The notes under the pieces were generated by a model. It was not told where the DNA came from. It was given only the letters and a program-made list of their open reading frames with translations, and searched no databases. The translations under genes were made by a program, and so were the position numbers. From the NCBI GenBank assembly GCA_013287095.1, contig JABDEJ010000081.1:208-9671 (forward strand): a stretch of 9,464 nt of DNA, read 5' to 3'. Shown piece by piece: positions 1 through 7,377 of this stretch. How positions within the stretch are numbered: the first letter of the stretch is position 1; every line of letters starts with the position of its first letter. This DNA is from Bacteroidota bacterium (lineage in GTDB: Bacteria > Bacteroidota > Bacteroidia > CAILMK01).

Positions 1-1572
1 TTTGAAAGCCTTCCTGAAGACAGCGAAGTTGATAAAGACATGACCAAAAAGTATTTCAGCAAGCTCAAAAAGGAGCAGATCCGGAATATGGTCCTTGACG
101 AACGTCGCAGGCTTGACGGCAGAAAACTGAATGAAATACGTGGTATATGGTGTGAAACCGATGTGTTGCCTACTGTACATGGATCAGCATTGTTCCAGCG
201 TGGGGAAACCCAGGCCTTGGCGAGCATTACCCTCGGTACCAAGCTTGATGAGCAGATGATTGATGGCGCACTCTACCAGGGATATTCGAAATTCCTGCTT
301 CATTATAACTTCCCGGGCTTTTCAACGGGTGAAGTAAAACCAAACCGTGCACCAGCTCGTCGTGAAGTGGGGCATGGAAACCTGGCTCTAAGGGCTTTAA
401 AACCCGTTATGCCTGATATTGACGTGAACCCTTATACGGTAAGGATCACTTCTGATGTATTGGAATCGAACGGTTCGTCATCTATGGCAACGGTTTGTGC
501 AGGTACATTGGCAATGTTGGATGCAGGGATCAAACTGAAAAAATCAGTTTCCGGTATCGCCATGGGACTTATTTCAGGTGAAAACGGTAAATATGCCATT
601 CTTTCAGATATTTTGGGTGATGAAGATCACCTGGGCGATATGGATTTCAAGGTTACTGGTACATCTGATGGTATTACTGCCTGCCAGATGGACCTTAAGG
701 TTGATGGATTGAGCTATGCTGTGGTTGAAGAAGCGCTTGAACAAGCCAGGCAAGGCCGTTTGCACATCCTTGGCATCATGAATGAAGTGCAGCCAAATGC
801 ACGTGAAGATTACAAATCATTTGTACCAAGAATTGAAAGGTTTACCGTTGAAAAAGAATTCATCGGGGCTATTATCGGTACCGGTGGTAAGGTTATACAG
901 GCTATCCAGAGAGAAACAGGCACCGTTATTTCTATTGACGAGGTAGATAACATGGGCGTGGTTGAAGTTTCTTCTCCTGATAAAACGGCTATGGAAGCTG
1001 CTATCAACTGGATCAAAGGCATCATTACCGTTCCTGAAGCAGGCACAGACTATGAAGGGACTGTAAAATCTATTCAGGATTTCGGGGCTTTCGTTGAATT
1101 CTTACCTGGAAAAGAGGGGCTTCTACATATATCAGAAATAAGCTATGACCGCCTGCCAAGTATGGAAGGGGTATTTCAGCCGGGCGATAAAGTAAAAGTA
1201 AAACTGCTTGAAGTGGATCAAAAGACAGGCAAATTCAGGCTATCTGCCAAAGCTTTGCTCCCAAAACCTGAAGGTTATGTAGAACGCGAACGCGCACCAA
1301 GAAGCAACGACCGCGGCGGAAGGCGTGATGACCGTGGCCCGAGAAGAGACGATAGAGGCGGCCGCGACAACCGCGGTGGAGGATACAATGACCGACGTGA
1401 CGATCGTGGCCATGACAACCGCAATGGCGGTAATAATAACGACCGCAATCATAATGATGGCCCACGCAGGGAAGATAACAATGCCCCTCGTGAGAATGCG
1501 CAGAATCATGACGATCGCCCACAGCACAATAATGGCGGTGGACAGCCTGCCTCGTCGGCAGACAGGGAGTAG
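1..1572 (+). CDS. pnp: Polynucleotide phosphorylase (PNPase), 3' part of gene, N-terminus outside window
   Basis: PNPase is the phosphorolytic 3'-5' exoribonuclease of RNA decay: RNA plus phosphate gives nucleoside diphosphates. It works as a cytoplasmic ring trimer. The frame is open from base 1 with no stop, so the ATG at 40 is internal and the gene begins upstream. Visible parts, in order, are the second RNase PH domain (from [10 protein letters not shown] near 112), the phosphate-binding run SNGSSSMA (about 466-489), the catalytic segment [16 protein letters not shown] (about 604-651) with its conserved aspartates, a KH domain with the RNA-contacting loop IGTGGK (about 874-891), and an S1 domain (about 1039-1251, with GAFVEF and GLLHISEIS). 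About 98 residues of low-complexity R/D/G/N tail follow. The first RNase PH domain is missing only because of the window edge. Identification is secure from motif order. Confidence 0.97.
   Translation, partial: FESLPEDSEVDKDMTKKYFSKLKKEQIRNMVLDERRRLDGRKLNEIRGIWCETDVLPTVHGSALFQRGETQALASITLGTKLDEQMIDGALYQGYSKFLLHYNFPGFSTGEVKPNRAPARREVGHGNLALRALKPVMPDIDVNPYTVRITSDVLESNGSSSMATVCAGTLAMLDAGIKLKKSVSGIAMGLISGENGKYAILSDILGDEDHLGDMDFKVTGTSDGITACQMDLKVDGLSYAVVEEALEQARQGRLHILGIMNEVQPNAREDYKSFVPRIERFTVEKEFIGAIIGTGGKVIQAIQRETGTVISIDEVDNMGVVEVSSPDKTAMEAAINWIKGIITVPEAGTDYEGTVKSIQDFGAFVEFLPGKEGLLHISEISYDRLPSMEGVFQPGDKVKVKLLEVDQKTGKFRLSAKALLPKPEGYVERERAPRSNDRGGRRDDRGPRRDDRGGRDNRGGGYNDRRDDRGHDNRNGGNNNDRNHNDGPRREDNNAPRENAQNHDDRPQHNNGGGQPASSADRE
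1276..1569 (+). repeat. Low-complexity DDRG/DNRG-rich C-terminal tail of PNPase
   Basis: After the S1 domain the protein carries an extended tail with recurring units such as [30 protein letters not shown] and DNRNGG. It then becomes Asn/His-rich and ends in SSADRE. The DNA shows matching imperfect repeats of gacgatcgtgg, gaccgtgg and gacaaccgcgg type. The composition predicts a disordered, charge-mixed segment resembling RGG-type RNA-binding tails. By analogy with tails of other RNA-decay enzymes it could bind RNA or a partner protein. That role is inference. The internally repetitive DNA makes length variation between strains likely. Confidence 0.8.
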
Positions 1573-1615
1573 GATTTAAGGTTTGTTTATTGTCTTTTGA
1601 TGAACTGGTAGGTGG

Positions 1616-1648
1616 TTTGGGAAATTTTAATGAATTTTGCCATGTTTG
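1616..1648 (+). promoter_or_regulatory. Candidate Bacteroidota-type promoter upstream of rpe
   Basis: A TTTG at 1616-1619 lies 21 nt before CATGTTTG at 1641-1648. The latter matches the Bacteroidota -7 consensus TAnnTTTG at all positions but the first. This would start transcription around 1655, about 25 nt ahead of the proposed rpe start at 1679. A second near-match, GAATTTTG (1632-1639), overlaps this stretch but has no well-spaced -33 box. Read-through from pnp is an alternative, since I see no strong hairpin terminator between the two genes. Confidence 0.3.
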
Positions 1649-1678
1649 ATTGGCCCATCATTAAATTTAACAACCACA

Positions 1679-2329
1679 TTGTCGCATCTCATAGCACCTT
1701 CCATTCTTTCCGCTGATTTTGCCAACCTTGGCAGAGATGTAGAAATGATCAACCGAAGTGAAGCCGACTGGTTTCATGTGGATGTCATGGATGGCGTATT
1801 TGTTCCAAACATTTCATTTGGTTTTCCCGTTATCAAAGCGATAAAAAAGCTTGCGAAAAAACCATTAGATGTCCATTTGATGATTGTACAGCCTGAACGC
1901 TATATTAAAGAATTTAAAGAAGCAGGTGCCGATATCCTTACAGTTCAATACGAAGCCTGTACCCACCTGCATCGCATCATTCACCAGATCAAAGAAGAGG
2001 GGATGAAGGCGGGAGTATCGCTCAACCCGCATACTCCAGTAACATTATTGCAGGATGTGATTCAGGATTTGGATCTTGTATTAATCATGTCGGTAAATCC
2101 GGGATTTGGCGGGCAAAAATTCATTGTACATTCCTTGACCAAGCTCAGGGAAACCCAAGAACTCATTTCGAAATCAGGTTCAAATGCCCTGATAGAAATA
2201 GATGGGGGCGTTAGTCTGGACAATGCATCAGATATAATCAGGGCAGGAGCGCATGTCCTTGTAGCAGGAAACGCAGTGTTTAGTACACCAGATCCAGAGG
2301 AGACGATAAAGAAGTTTAAGGGGATATGA
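1679..2329 (+). CDS. rpe: Ribulose-phosphate 3-epimerase
   Basis: Interconverts D-ribulose 5-phosphate and D-xylulose 5-phosphate in the pentose phosphate pathway; cytosolic, metal-dependent TIM barrel. Starting at TTG 1679 the protein has 216 residues, the usual family length, and opens SHLIAPSILSADFANL. Metal and catalytic residues are in place: FHVDVMDG with H33, D35, M37 and D38; DVHLMI with H66; the phosphate-binding loop SVNPGFGGQ (138-146); and IEIDGG with D175 as catalytic acid. The frame stays open back to TTG 1637, but those 14 extra residues match nothing expected in the family. No in-frame ATG lies near the conserved start, so a TTG start is the best reading. No Shine-Dalgarno is seen. 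The gene follows pnp by 106 nt. Confidence 0.95.
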   Translation: MSHLIAPSILSADFANLGRDVEMINRSEADWFHVDVMDGVFVPNISFGFPVIKAIKKLAKKPLDVHLMIVQPERYIKEFKEAGADILTVQYEACTHLHRIIHQIKEEGMKAGVSLNPHTPVTLLQDVIQDLDLVLIMSVNPGFGGQKFIVHSLTKLRETQELISKSGSNALIEIDGGVSLDNASDIIRAGAHVLVAGNAVFSTPDPEETIKKFKGI

Positions 2330-2378
2330 AAACTATACATGTTAGATTTTGGTTAAAAAAATTATTGATCATAATAAA

Positions 2379-2798
2379 ATGCCAACATTAAAAGAATATA
2401 AGGCCCCATATATCATTCAATTTGATAAGTTGGGAGATCCCTCAAGTGGCTATATTTCTGTGGGCCAAAACGACAAACTTCCTTTTGAAGTAAAACGTGT
2501 ATTCTGGACATATTATACACCTGAAAGTGTTGTCAGAGGGAGACATGCGCATCATTTTACAGAGCAAATATTGATTGCTGCTTCAGGAAGGATTGTAGTT
2601 ACTACAGAACAAGCCAACGGCAAAGTCGAATTCTTTGTACTGGATAACCCAAGCATGGGAATATATCTGCCGCCGAATGTCTGGCATACGATGCAGTATT
2701 CACATACTTCCACACAGCTTGTACTTGCTTCAACCTTATTTGATGAAAAGGACTATATCAGGGATCATAATGGATTTAAAAAGGTATGGCATAATTGA
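2379..2798 (+). CDS. fdtA: dTDP-4-oxo-6-deoxyglucose 3,4-ketoisomerase, FdtA/QdtA (WxcM-like cupin) family
   Basis: Predicted to convert dTDP-4-keto-6-deoxyglucose to the 3-keto isomer, the branch step toward dTDP-3-amino-3,6-dideoxyhexoses. The 139-residue length suits this single-domain cupin family. Diagnostic features are LPFEVKRVFWTYY (34-46), then RGRHAHHFTEQ (53-63) with the paired active-site histidines H56 and H58, then GIYLPPNVWHTM in the second half of the barrel, and an FDEKDYIRDHNGFKKV ending like FdtA. The N-terminus departs from the usual DxRGxL stretch. The frame extends to TTG 2349, but ATG 2379 places the start at family length. It follows rpe by 49 nt and precedes a reductase by 16 nt, heading the sugar operon. 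FdtA (galacto product) and QdtA (gluco product) cannot be told apart by eye. Confidence 0.83.
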   Translation: MPTLKEYKAPYIIQFDKLGDPSSGYISVGQNDKLPFEVKRVFWTYYTPESVVRGRHAHHFTEQILIAASGRIVVTTEQANGKVEFFVLDNPSMGIYLPPNVWHTMQYSHTSTQLVLASTLFDEKDYIRDHNGFKKVWHN

Positions 2799-2814
2799 TT
2801 AATCGAATAAATTC

Positions 2815-3540
2815 ATGAATAAATTGGTATTTGTAACCGGTGGAAGTAAAGGTATTGGCGCCGCCATTGTAAAAAAATTTAGTTTGAGCGGTAATACTGT
2901 CGTTTTTAATTATTATGCTGATAAAGATGCCGCTGAAGATATTTGTAATCAATTTAGTAATTGTATTTGCTACCAGTGTGACGTAAGGGACAAAGAAAAG
3001 GCGGCAAACATAATAAAAGAAGTTACAGAAAAACATGGGCCAATTGACGTATTAATTAACAATGCAGGTTCTGATAGAGATGCCCTTTTTACAAAAATGG
3101 AATTCGACGTATGGGAAGAGATTATTGAAGTTAATCTTAAAAGCATTTTCAATTTCACTAAACCAATTGCGCTCCAGATGTCAGAAAATAGAAGGGGGCG
3201 GATAATTAATATAACTTCAATTGCAGGTGTTACTGGAGCGTTTGGGAAATCTAACTATTCAGCATCCAAAGCTGGTATTATTGGCTTTACAAAATCACTG
3301 GCTTTGGAACTTGCAAACAAAGGCATAACTGTAAATGCAATCGCCCCTGGGGCCATAGATACTGATATGTACAATAGAATCCCAGAAAAATACAGGGAAA
3401 TAATTGTCTCAAATATACCTTCAAGGCGTATTGGGACACCCAATGAAGTTGCAGAACTGGCATGGTTTTTAGCTTCAGAACATGCTTCATATATCAATGG
3501 CCAAACCATCCACATCAACGGTGGATCCTTTATGAATTAA
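2815..3540 (+). CDS. Short-chain dehydrogenase/reductase, FabG-like (3-oxoacyl reductase type)
   Basis: A 241-residue classical SDR with a Rossmann fold. It has the dinucleotide-binding glycine motif TGGSKGIG (8-15), NNAG (82-85), and the full catalytic set N107, S135, Y148 and K152 (YSASK). The segment IAPGAIDTDM and the C-terminal INGQTIHINGG are typical of FabG and acetoacetyl-CoA reductases. The first turn (FNYYADKDAAED) holds no clear acidic anchor directly after the second strand, which would favour NADP(H); that is inference. It sits between the sugar isomerase and a crotonase-fold gene and precedes an acyltransferase. A likely role is therefore reducing a 3-oxoacyl-CoA to the 3-hydroxyacyl donor used on the amino sugar. 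It could instead act on the sugar ring. Family is sure, substrate is not. Confidence 0.9.
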   Translation: MNKLVFVTGGSKGIGAAIVKKFSLSGNTVVFNYYADKDAAEDICNQFSNCICYQCDVRDKEKAANIIKEVTEKHGPIDVLINNAGSDRDALFTKMEFDVWEEIIEVNLKSIFNFTKPIALQMSENRRGRIINITSIAGVTGAFGKSNYSASKAGIIGFTKSLALELANKGITVNAIAPGAIDTDMYNRIPEKYREIIVSNIPSRRIGTPNEVAELAWFLASEHASYINGQTIHINGGSFMN

Positions 3541-3550
3541 ACAGAATAAT

Positions 3551-4270
3551 ATGATTGATTATACTATTGAAGATAGCATCGCTTTCATAAAATTGGATAT
3601 TAACAAATACAACATGTTCTCCATAGGAACTGTGTCCGAATTAAAATCTTTGTTTGAAAAGGCTAAAAATGATGATCAAGTGCGTGGTGTTATCATAACT
3701 GGCAATGATTTATCTTTTTGCACCGGCATAGCCATTGAACAAATGTTAAAGGAACTTGACAAATCAATTATTTTACCATTTTTAGGAGATAATGACAATT
3801 TTCTGTTATACCTTTTTCAGTATCCAAAACCCATAATAAGCATCATTAATGGACATTCGATTGGTGAAGGATTATTACTCCAATTATGTACCGACTTTGT
3901 ATTGATCGAAAACAATAGCAAGATAAAGATAGGCTTGCCGGAAATGAACATTGGCCTCTCCTTGTCCCCAATTATGTTTGATATTATTGAATTTTATATT
4001 TCAAGAAAGCAAATAGCCAGCCTTTTGTACGAGGGGAAATTTATCAATTGCGATTTCGCCAAAACTGTTCAGTTGGTTGATCAAATTGCTGCCAAAGATG
4101 ATTTGCACGCTATAGCAAAAGACAAAATAGGTGAATTACTAAGGGCTGGCAAAGACCAGTTTGAATTATCAAAGTTATCGGTTAGGGATAAAACGATCAA
4201 ACTAATGCAACGGCATATCAAAACTGAGGGTACTGAAAATTTTTTAAAGGCCCTGGTTGAAATGAAATGA
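3551..4270 (+). CDS. Crotonase-superfamily protein (enoyl-CoA hydratase/isomerase-like), diverged
   Basis: A 239-residue protein with the crotonase layout: the first oxyanion-hole segment LSFCTG (54-59), the second, KPIISIINGHSIGEG (93-107), then TDF (114-116) and LPEMNIGLS (129-137). It should bind an acyl-CoA thioester in the cytoplasm. Two usual features are altered. The GGG run is GEG, and the position of the first catalytic glutamate of enoyl-CoA hydratase (rat Glu144) aligns with L109. The second glutamate (rat Glu164) is kept as E131 in the PE pair. A single glutamate is seen in enoyl-CoA isomerases and other crotonase reactions, so plain hydratase activity is doubtful. The start is 10 nt after the reductase stop, and the stop overlaps the next start as ATGA. 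It probably helps make or tailor the acyl group used by the GNAT. Confidence 0.85.
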   Translation: MIDYTIEDSIAFIKLDINKYNMFSIGTVSELKSLFEKAKNDDQVRGVIITGNDLSFCTGIAIEQMLKELDKSIILPFLGDNDNFLLYLFQYPKPIISIINGHSIGEGLLLQLCTDFVLIENNSKIKIGLPEMNIGLSLSPIMFDIIEFYISRKQIASLLYEGKFINCDFAKTVQLVDQIAAKDDLHAIAKDKIGELLRAGKDQFELSKLSVRDKTIKLMQRHIKTEGTENFLKALVEMK

Positions 4271-5241
4271 TAGAAAACATGCAGGGACAAAATTTATTAA
4301 ATAGCGCTGGGCACTACGTTGATGCAAGGAAAAATAAACTGATCCATTATTCAAAGTATTGGAGCTATTTGAATATCAACCAAGCAAATTTATGGGAAGG
4401 CATGTTATTGCCAGAATTGTCGAATATTTTGCTGCATGGCACTGACAATGTGATCGTGGAAAGTACAGGGCATACTTATATCTTCCTTGTAGAAAGGGCA
4501 GGTTGGGAGTCCGGCTTTTTCAAGCGGAATATTTATAAGATCAAATATGTTTTGTACGGAGAAGCAACTGTATCCTTGCTTTCAAAAGCAATTGCGGTTG
4601 CTTTGGATGTATTAAAAGAGAGAGGGTGCGAATATTGTTACCTCGAAATACCTAGTGAGGACAATTTATTAATTCAAGCCTATTGCGAGTCTTCTTTTAA
4701 AGTGGTTGAAACAAGGTTATATTATTACAACAACAAGTTGCAGGATTTCCCCCATGGGGAAAGAAGTGGGGTAAGAATGGCGGAAACCCAGGATATACCT
4801 TCTATCAGAAAAGCGTCGATGTTGATGAGAAATGAATATGACAGGGTACATTCCGAAGTTTTCTTTGACAAAGAATTAGCCGATCAATATTTGGCGGCAT
4901 TTGCCGAAGAATGCGTTAAGGGTTTTGCAGACTATACCATCGTGCCTAATGAAGGCGGTCTGCCTGCTGAGGCTTTTTTTGCAACTAACTATAACCAAAA
5001 AGATTGGGACAAAACAGGCGCTAAAATTGGCCAATTTGCATTAGCGGCTGTGCTTGCATCAACTTGTCGCGGCTGGTATGGCAAACTCCTGTCTGAAATT
5101 TGCATTCACATGAAGGGAAAGGGTATAGATGGCGTGATAACCATAACACAATCCACCAATAAGGCTGTTATTCATACTTATGAGAAGTTTGGATTTAAGT
5201 ATGGACATACCTCGCTAATCCTTTCAAAAATAATAATTTAG
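4267..5241 (+). CDS. GNAT-family N-acyltransferase resembling RffC/WecD, probable dTDP-amino-sugar acyltransferase
   Basis: A 324-residue protein. The middle part, [14 protein letters not shown] (79-92) followed by [13 protein letters not shown] and [13 protein letters not shown], resembles the N-terminal half of RffC/WecD, the dTDP-4-amino-4,6-dideoxygalactose acetyltransferase. The C-terminal half is a GNAT domain from about 168. Its acyl-CoA pyrophosphate loop is CRGWYGKLL (267-275). The final strand region [18 protein letters not shown] (294-311) holds the conserved Asn, Tyr and GF. About 75 residues precede the RffC-like part. Start ATG 4267 overlaps the crotonase stop by 4 nt, which favours coupled translation; ATG 4279 is an alternative. 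The aminotransferase that makes the likely acceptor begins 2 nt after the stop. The expected substrate is the 3-amino sugar nucleotide, not a 4-amino sugar. The acyl donor is unknown. Confidence 0.8.
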   Translation: MIENMQGQNLLNSAGHYVDARKNKLIHYSKYWSYLNINQANLWEGMLLPELSNILLHGTDNVIVESTGHTYIFLVERAGWESGFFKRNIYKIKYVLYGEATVSLLSKAIAVALDVLKERGCEYCYLEIPSEDNLLIQAYCESSFKVVETRLYYYNNKLQDFPHGERSGVRMAETQDIPSIRKASMLMRNEYDRVHSEVFFDKELADQYLAAFAEECVKGFADYTIVPNEGGLPAEAFFATNYNQKDWDKTGAKIGQFALAAVLASTCRGWYGKLLSEICIHMKGKGIDGVITITQSTNKAVIHTYEKFGFKYGHTSLILSKIII

Positions 5242-5243
5242 TT

Positions 5244-6356
5244 ATGGTTAAGTTTCTCGACCTTCAAAAAATAACTCGAAAGCATGCACCGGAAATAAAG
5301 GATGCTGTAAACAGGGTAATTGATTCGGGCTGGTATGTACTTGGCAATGAGGTTAAAGAATTTGAAAAGGATTTTTCAGCATTCTGTGGCGTAAGACACA
5401 CAATTGGGGTTGCCAACGGACTGGATGCACTATGCCTTATATTTCGGGCATATGTTGAGATGGGGGCGATGAAAGAGGGTGATGAAGTAATAGTACCTGC
5501 CAATACTTACATTGCTTCTATAATGGCCATTAGCGAAAATAAATTGATACCTGTATTGGTAGAGCCAGATATAAGCACATATAATATTGATTCAAATAAA
5601 ATAGAAGAAGCTATAACCTCAAAAACAAAGGCAATTATGATTGTACATCTGTATGGACAATCTGCTTATAACGAACATATCCAAAAAATCTGCCATACAC
5701 ACGGTTTAAAACTAATAGAAGACAATGCCCAGGCCCAAGGGGCATTGTCTAACGGAAAGAGAACGGGTTCTATGGGAGATGCTTCAGGAACCAGTTTTTA
5801 TCCAGGCAAAAATTTGGGAGCTTTTGGTGATGCCGGAGGGGTCACAACCAATGAAGATGCCTTGGCAGAAATGATCAGGGTCCTAGCTAATTATGGATCA
5901 AAGGCAAAATACGTAAACGACTATGTTGGTATGAATAGTCGCTTAGATGAAATTCAGGCTGCTATTCTGGATGTAAAACTCAAGCATCTTGACGAAGACA
6001 ATAAAAGAAGGAGAGAAATTGCATCAGCTTACAAAGGCTATATTGCAAATCCTGCAGTCATTTTACCAAATACAGTTAGCGAGCTAAACCACGTATGGCA
6101 TGTGTTTGTAATAAGAGTTGAGAAACGGTACGCCCTTCAGGAATACCTATTGCAAAAAGGGGTACAAACCTTGATTCATTATCCTATAGCGCCACATTTA
6201 CAAAAGGCTTATAAGGGAATGGGGTATAAAAAAGGTGATTTCCCGATATCGGAAGAGATTGCCAAAACTTGCCTAAGCCTACCGATATATCCTGGCCTTG
6301 AAGATGATGAAATTGAGTATGTTTGTAATACCATTAACAAGTTTTTCAATGCCTAA
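5244..6356 (+). CDS. fdtB: DegT/DnrJ/EryC1 PLP-dependent sugar-nucleotide aminotransferase, FdtB/QdtB type
   Basis: Predicted to transaminate dTDP-3-keto-6-deoxyhexose with glutamate, giving dTDP-3-amino-3,6-dideoxyhexose. At 370 residues it is full length for the family. It opens FLDLQKI. Key features are NGLDAL (58-63), [10 protein letters not shown] (84-93), the PLP-contacting EDNAQAQGA (159-167) with D160 and Q163, and [15 protein letters not shown] (185-199) whose K189 should form the Schiff base. Further on are [13 protein letters not shown] and [12 protein letters not shown], typical of this aminotransferase class. The C3 position of amination is inferred from the isomerase in the same operon. 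FdtB and QdtB cannot be separated by eye. The start is 2 nt after the GNAT stop, and the end overlaps the GT2 gene by 8 nt. An 11-bp perfect inverted repeat lies inside the gene at 5720-5750. Confidence 0.92.
   Translation: MVKFLDLQKITRKHAPEIKDAVNRVIDSGWYVLGNEVKEFEKDFSAFCGVRHTIGVANGLDALCLIFRAYVEMGAMKEGDEVIVPANTYIASIMAISENKLIPVLVEPDISTYNIDSNKIEEAITSKTKAIMIVHLYGQSAYNEHIQKICHTHGLKLIEDNAQAQGALSNGKRTGSMGDASGTSFYPGKNLGAFGDAGGVTTNEDALAEMIRVLANYGSKAKYVNDYVGMNSRLDEIQAAILDVKLKHLDEDNKRRREIASAYKGYIANPAVILPNTVSELNHVWHVFVIRVEKRYALQEYLLQKGVQTLIHYPIAPHLQKAYKGMGYKKGDFPISEEIAKTCLSLPIYPGLEDDEIEYVCNTINKFFNA
5720..5750. repeat. Perfect 11-bp inverted repeat inside the aminotransferase gene
   Basis: AGACAATGCCC (5720-5730) is matched by its exact reverse complement GGGCATTGTCT (5740-5750) around a 9-nt loop. 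In RNA this would form a strong hairpin over the codons for the PLP-binding motif [12 protein letters not shown]. No T-run follows, so it is not an intrinsic terminator. It may be chance within a conserved coding stretch, or it may slow or regulate expression in the operon. Confidence 0.75.
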
Positions 6357-7275
6357 ATTATCCATTATTATTCCGTGTTATCACAATGAGCTAAATATTT
6401 CTGTGACCTCACAGGAGTTGATAAGAAATGAAGAAAAATTCCCGAAAGATGTTGTTTTTGAATACTTAATGATAGATGATGGAAGTAAGGACAATACCCT
6501 TACCGAGCTAAGAAAATTCAAGGCAATGTACCAATACAAAGTAAAAATAATCAAGCTATCTCGTAATTTTGGGGCATACAATGCTGTTCTTGCAGGCATG
6601 AAGCATGCAACCGGAGACTGTAATGTGGTTATAGCAGCCGATTTACAAGATCCACCAGAACTTATGGTGAATATGTATGATTATTGGCTGAAAGGAGTAA
6701 AACTTGTAGTTGCCAACCGTCAGGAGCGAGAAGATGGCTTTGTTTCACGAATGTTTGCCAACCAGTACCAGAAACTGATGCGAAAGTATGCTTTGCCAAA
6801 CTTGCCAAAAGGAGGGTTTGACTATTGCTTATTTGACAAGCAATTACGGGATCAGGTTGTAAGCATTAACGAGAAAAACACGAATACACTATATATGTTG
6901 GCATGGCTGAAATATGATTTTGTGGCAATTCCTTATACCAGGAGAAAAAGAGAGATTGGGAAATCTATGTGGACATTTAACAAAAAAATTCAGCTATTTA
7001 TAGATTCTTTCGTCTCTTTCTCTTATGCGCCTTTACGTCTTATTACCATTGCTGGCCTTACCCTTGGTGTTCTGGCTTTTTTATATTCGATTTTCGTAAT
7101 TATAGGTAAATTTATGGGACTTATTCCAGTGGCTGGCTGGACTGCAATGATGGTCGTTTTTTTGATTATTTCTTCATTCCAGATGATATCTTTAGGAATA
7201 ATAGGAGAATACATGTGGCGGAATCTTGAAGCCTCTCGGAACCGCCCCAATTTTATAATAGAAGAGATGATATAG
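6349..7275 (+). CDS. Family 2 glycosyltransferase with two C-terminal membrane helices (GtrB/polyprenyl-phosphate sugar synthase type)
   Basis: A 308-residue GT2. The GT-A domain begins [12 protein letters not shown] and has IDDGSKDNT (42-50), [14 protein letters not shown] (71-84) and the metal/diphosphate site AADLQDPPE (96-104). These are followed by [11 protein letters not shown] (153-163) and [13 protein letters not shown] (198-210). Two hydrophobic helices at about 231-252 and 262-286 end the protein, as in GtrB, ArnC and dolichyl-phosphate mannose synthase relatives. These enzymes move a sugar from a nucleotide to polyprenyl phosphate on the cytoplasmic membrane face. Here the sugar may be the N-acylated 3-amino-3,6-dideoxyhexose made by the operon. 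ATG 6349 overlaps the aminotransferase stop by 8 nt. The frame extends upstream to 6298, but the conserved domain starts at residue 3 of this choice. The first Asp of the usual DAD is Ala (A96). Confidence 0.9.
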   Translation: MPKLSIIIPCYHNELNISVTSQELIRNEEKFPKDVVFEYLMIDDGSKDNTLTELRKFKAMYQYKVKIIKLSRNFGAYNAVLAGMKHATGDCNVVIAADLQDPPELMVNMYDYWLKGVKLVVANRQEREDGFVSRMFANQYQKLMRKYALPNLPKGGFDYCLFDKQLRDQVVSINEKNTNTLYMLAWLKYDFVAIPYTRRKREIGKSMWTFNKKIQLFIDSFVSFSYAPLRLITIAGLTLGVLAFLYSIFVIIGKFMGLIPVAGWTAMMVVFLIISSFQMISLGIIGEYMWRNLEASRNRPNFIIEEMI

Positions 7276-7299
7276 CGCGACTAAAACAATTAGGAGTAG

Positions 7300-7377
7300 A
7301 TGGATGCAAAGTATGAGGGGCATGCTGCAAAAGCATATTTATTAAATTTGAAGAGTACCCTAACTGCAGTTCTTTGA
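7300..7377 (+). other. 25-codon ORF in the gap before the GT-C gene; small gene or relic, uncertain
   Basis: ATG 7300 opens a 25-residue frame that begins MDAKYEGHAAKAYLL and ends in TGA at 7375-7377. An AGGAG lies 3 nt before the ATG (7292-7296), which is unusual here because the neighbouring genes lack Shine-Dalgarno sequences. Stops close the frame just upstream, so it is not the tail of a longer gene in that frame. The composition looks protein-like, but I recognise no family. It may be a short gene, a remnant of a deleted gene, or chance. Confidence 0.2.
7347..7376 (+). promoter_or_regulatory. Weak candidate promoter for the GT-C gene
   Basis: TTTG at 7347-7350 lies 18 nt before GTTCTTTG at 7369-7376. 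The latter keeps the TTTG end of the Bacteroidota -7 box but lacks the TA at its front. Transcription would start about 15 nt before ATG 7398. Just upstream a small hairpin (ATGCT 7322-7326, AGCAT 7332-7336) precedes an AT-rich run, a poor terminator at best. The GT-C gene may equally be read from the operon before it. Confidence 0.18.

Noticed and set aside
40..42. ATG at 40 as the pnp start
   Set aside because: The frame is open to base 1 and the protein would lack the whole first RNase PH domain, so this is an internal Met of a gene cut by the window.
1235..1579. Open frames of 84-95 codons opposite to and alongside the PNPase tail
   Set aside because: They arise from the repetitive GC-richer tail-coding DNA; their products are odd His/Cys/Arg- or Ala/Val/Ile-rich low-complexity strings with no family resemblance.
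2349..2378. TTG 2349 as the start of the ketoisomerase gene
   Set aside because: It would add 10 residues before an ATG that already gives the typical 139-residue family length.
2062..5503. Several antisense open frames of about 60-90 codons inside the rpe, SDR, crotonase and aminotransferase genes
   Set aside because: Each lies opposite a well-supported gene with clear catalytic motifs, and none has recognisable protein features of its own.
6298..6348. Upstream ATG at 6298 for the GT2 gene
   Set aside because: The 17 added residues lie wholly within the end of the aminotransferase gene and precede the KLSIIIPCY start typical of GT2; the ATG at 6349 gives a normal coupled overlap.
6634..6660. 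Loss of the first Asp of the DxD motif in the GT2 (AADLQDPPE)
   Set aside because: All the rest of the motif is intact, and from memory some relatives of this subfamily also have Ala here, so I do not read it as inactivation. An alignment would settle it.
7322..7336. Hairpin after the GT2 gene as a terminator
   Set aside because: The stem is only 5 bp, AT-containing, and followed by ATTTATT instead of a clean T-run.
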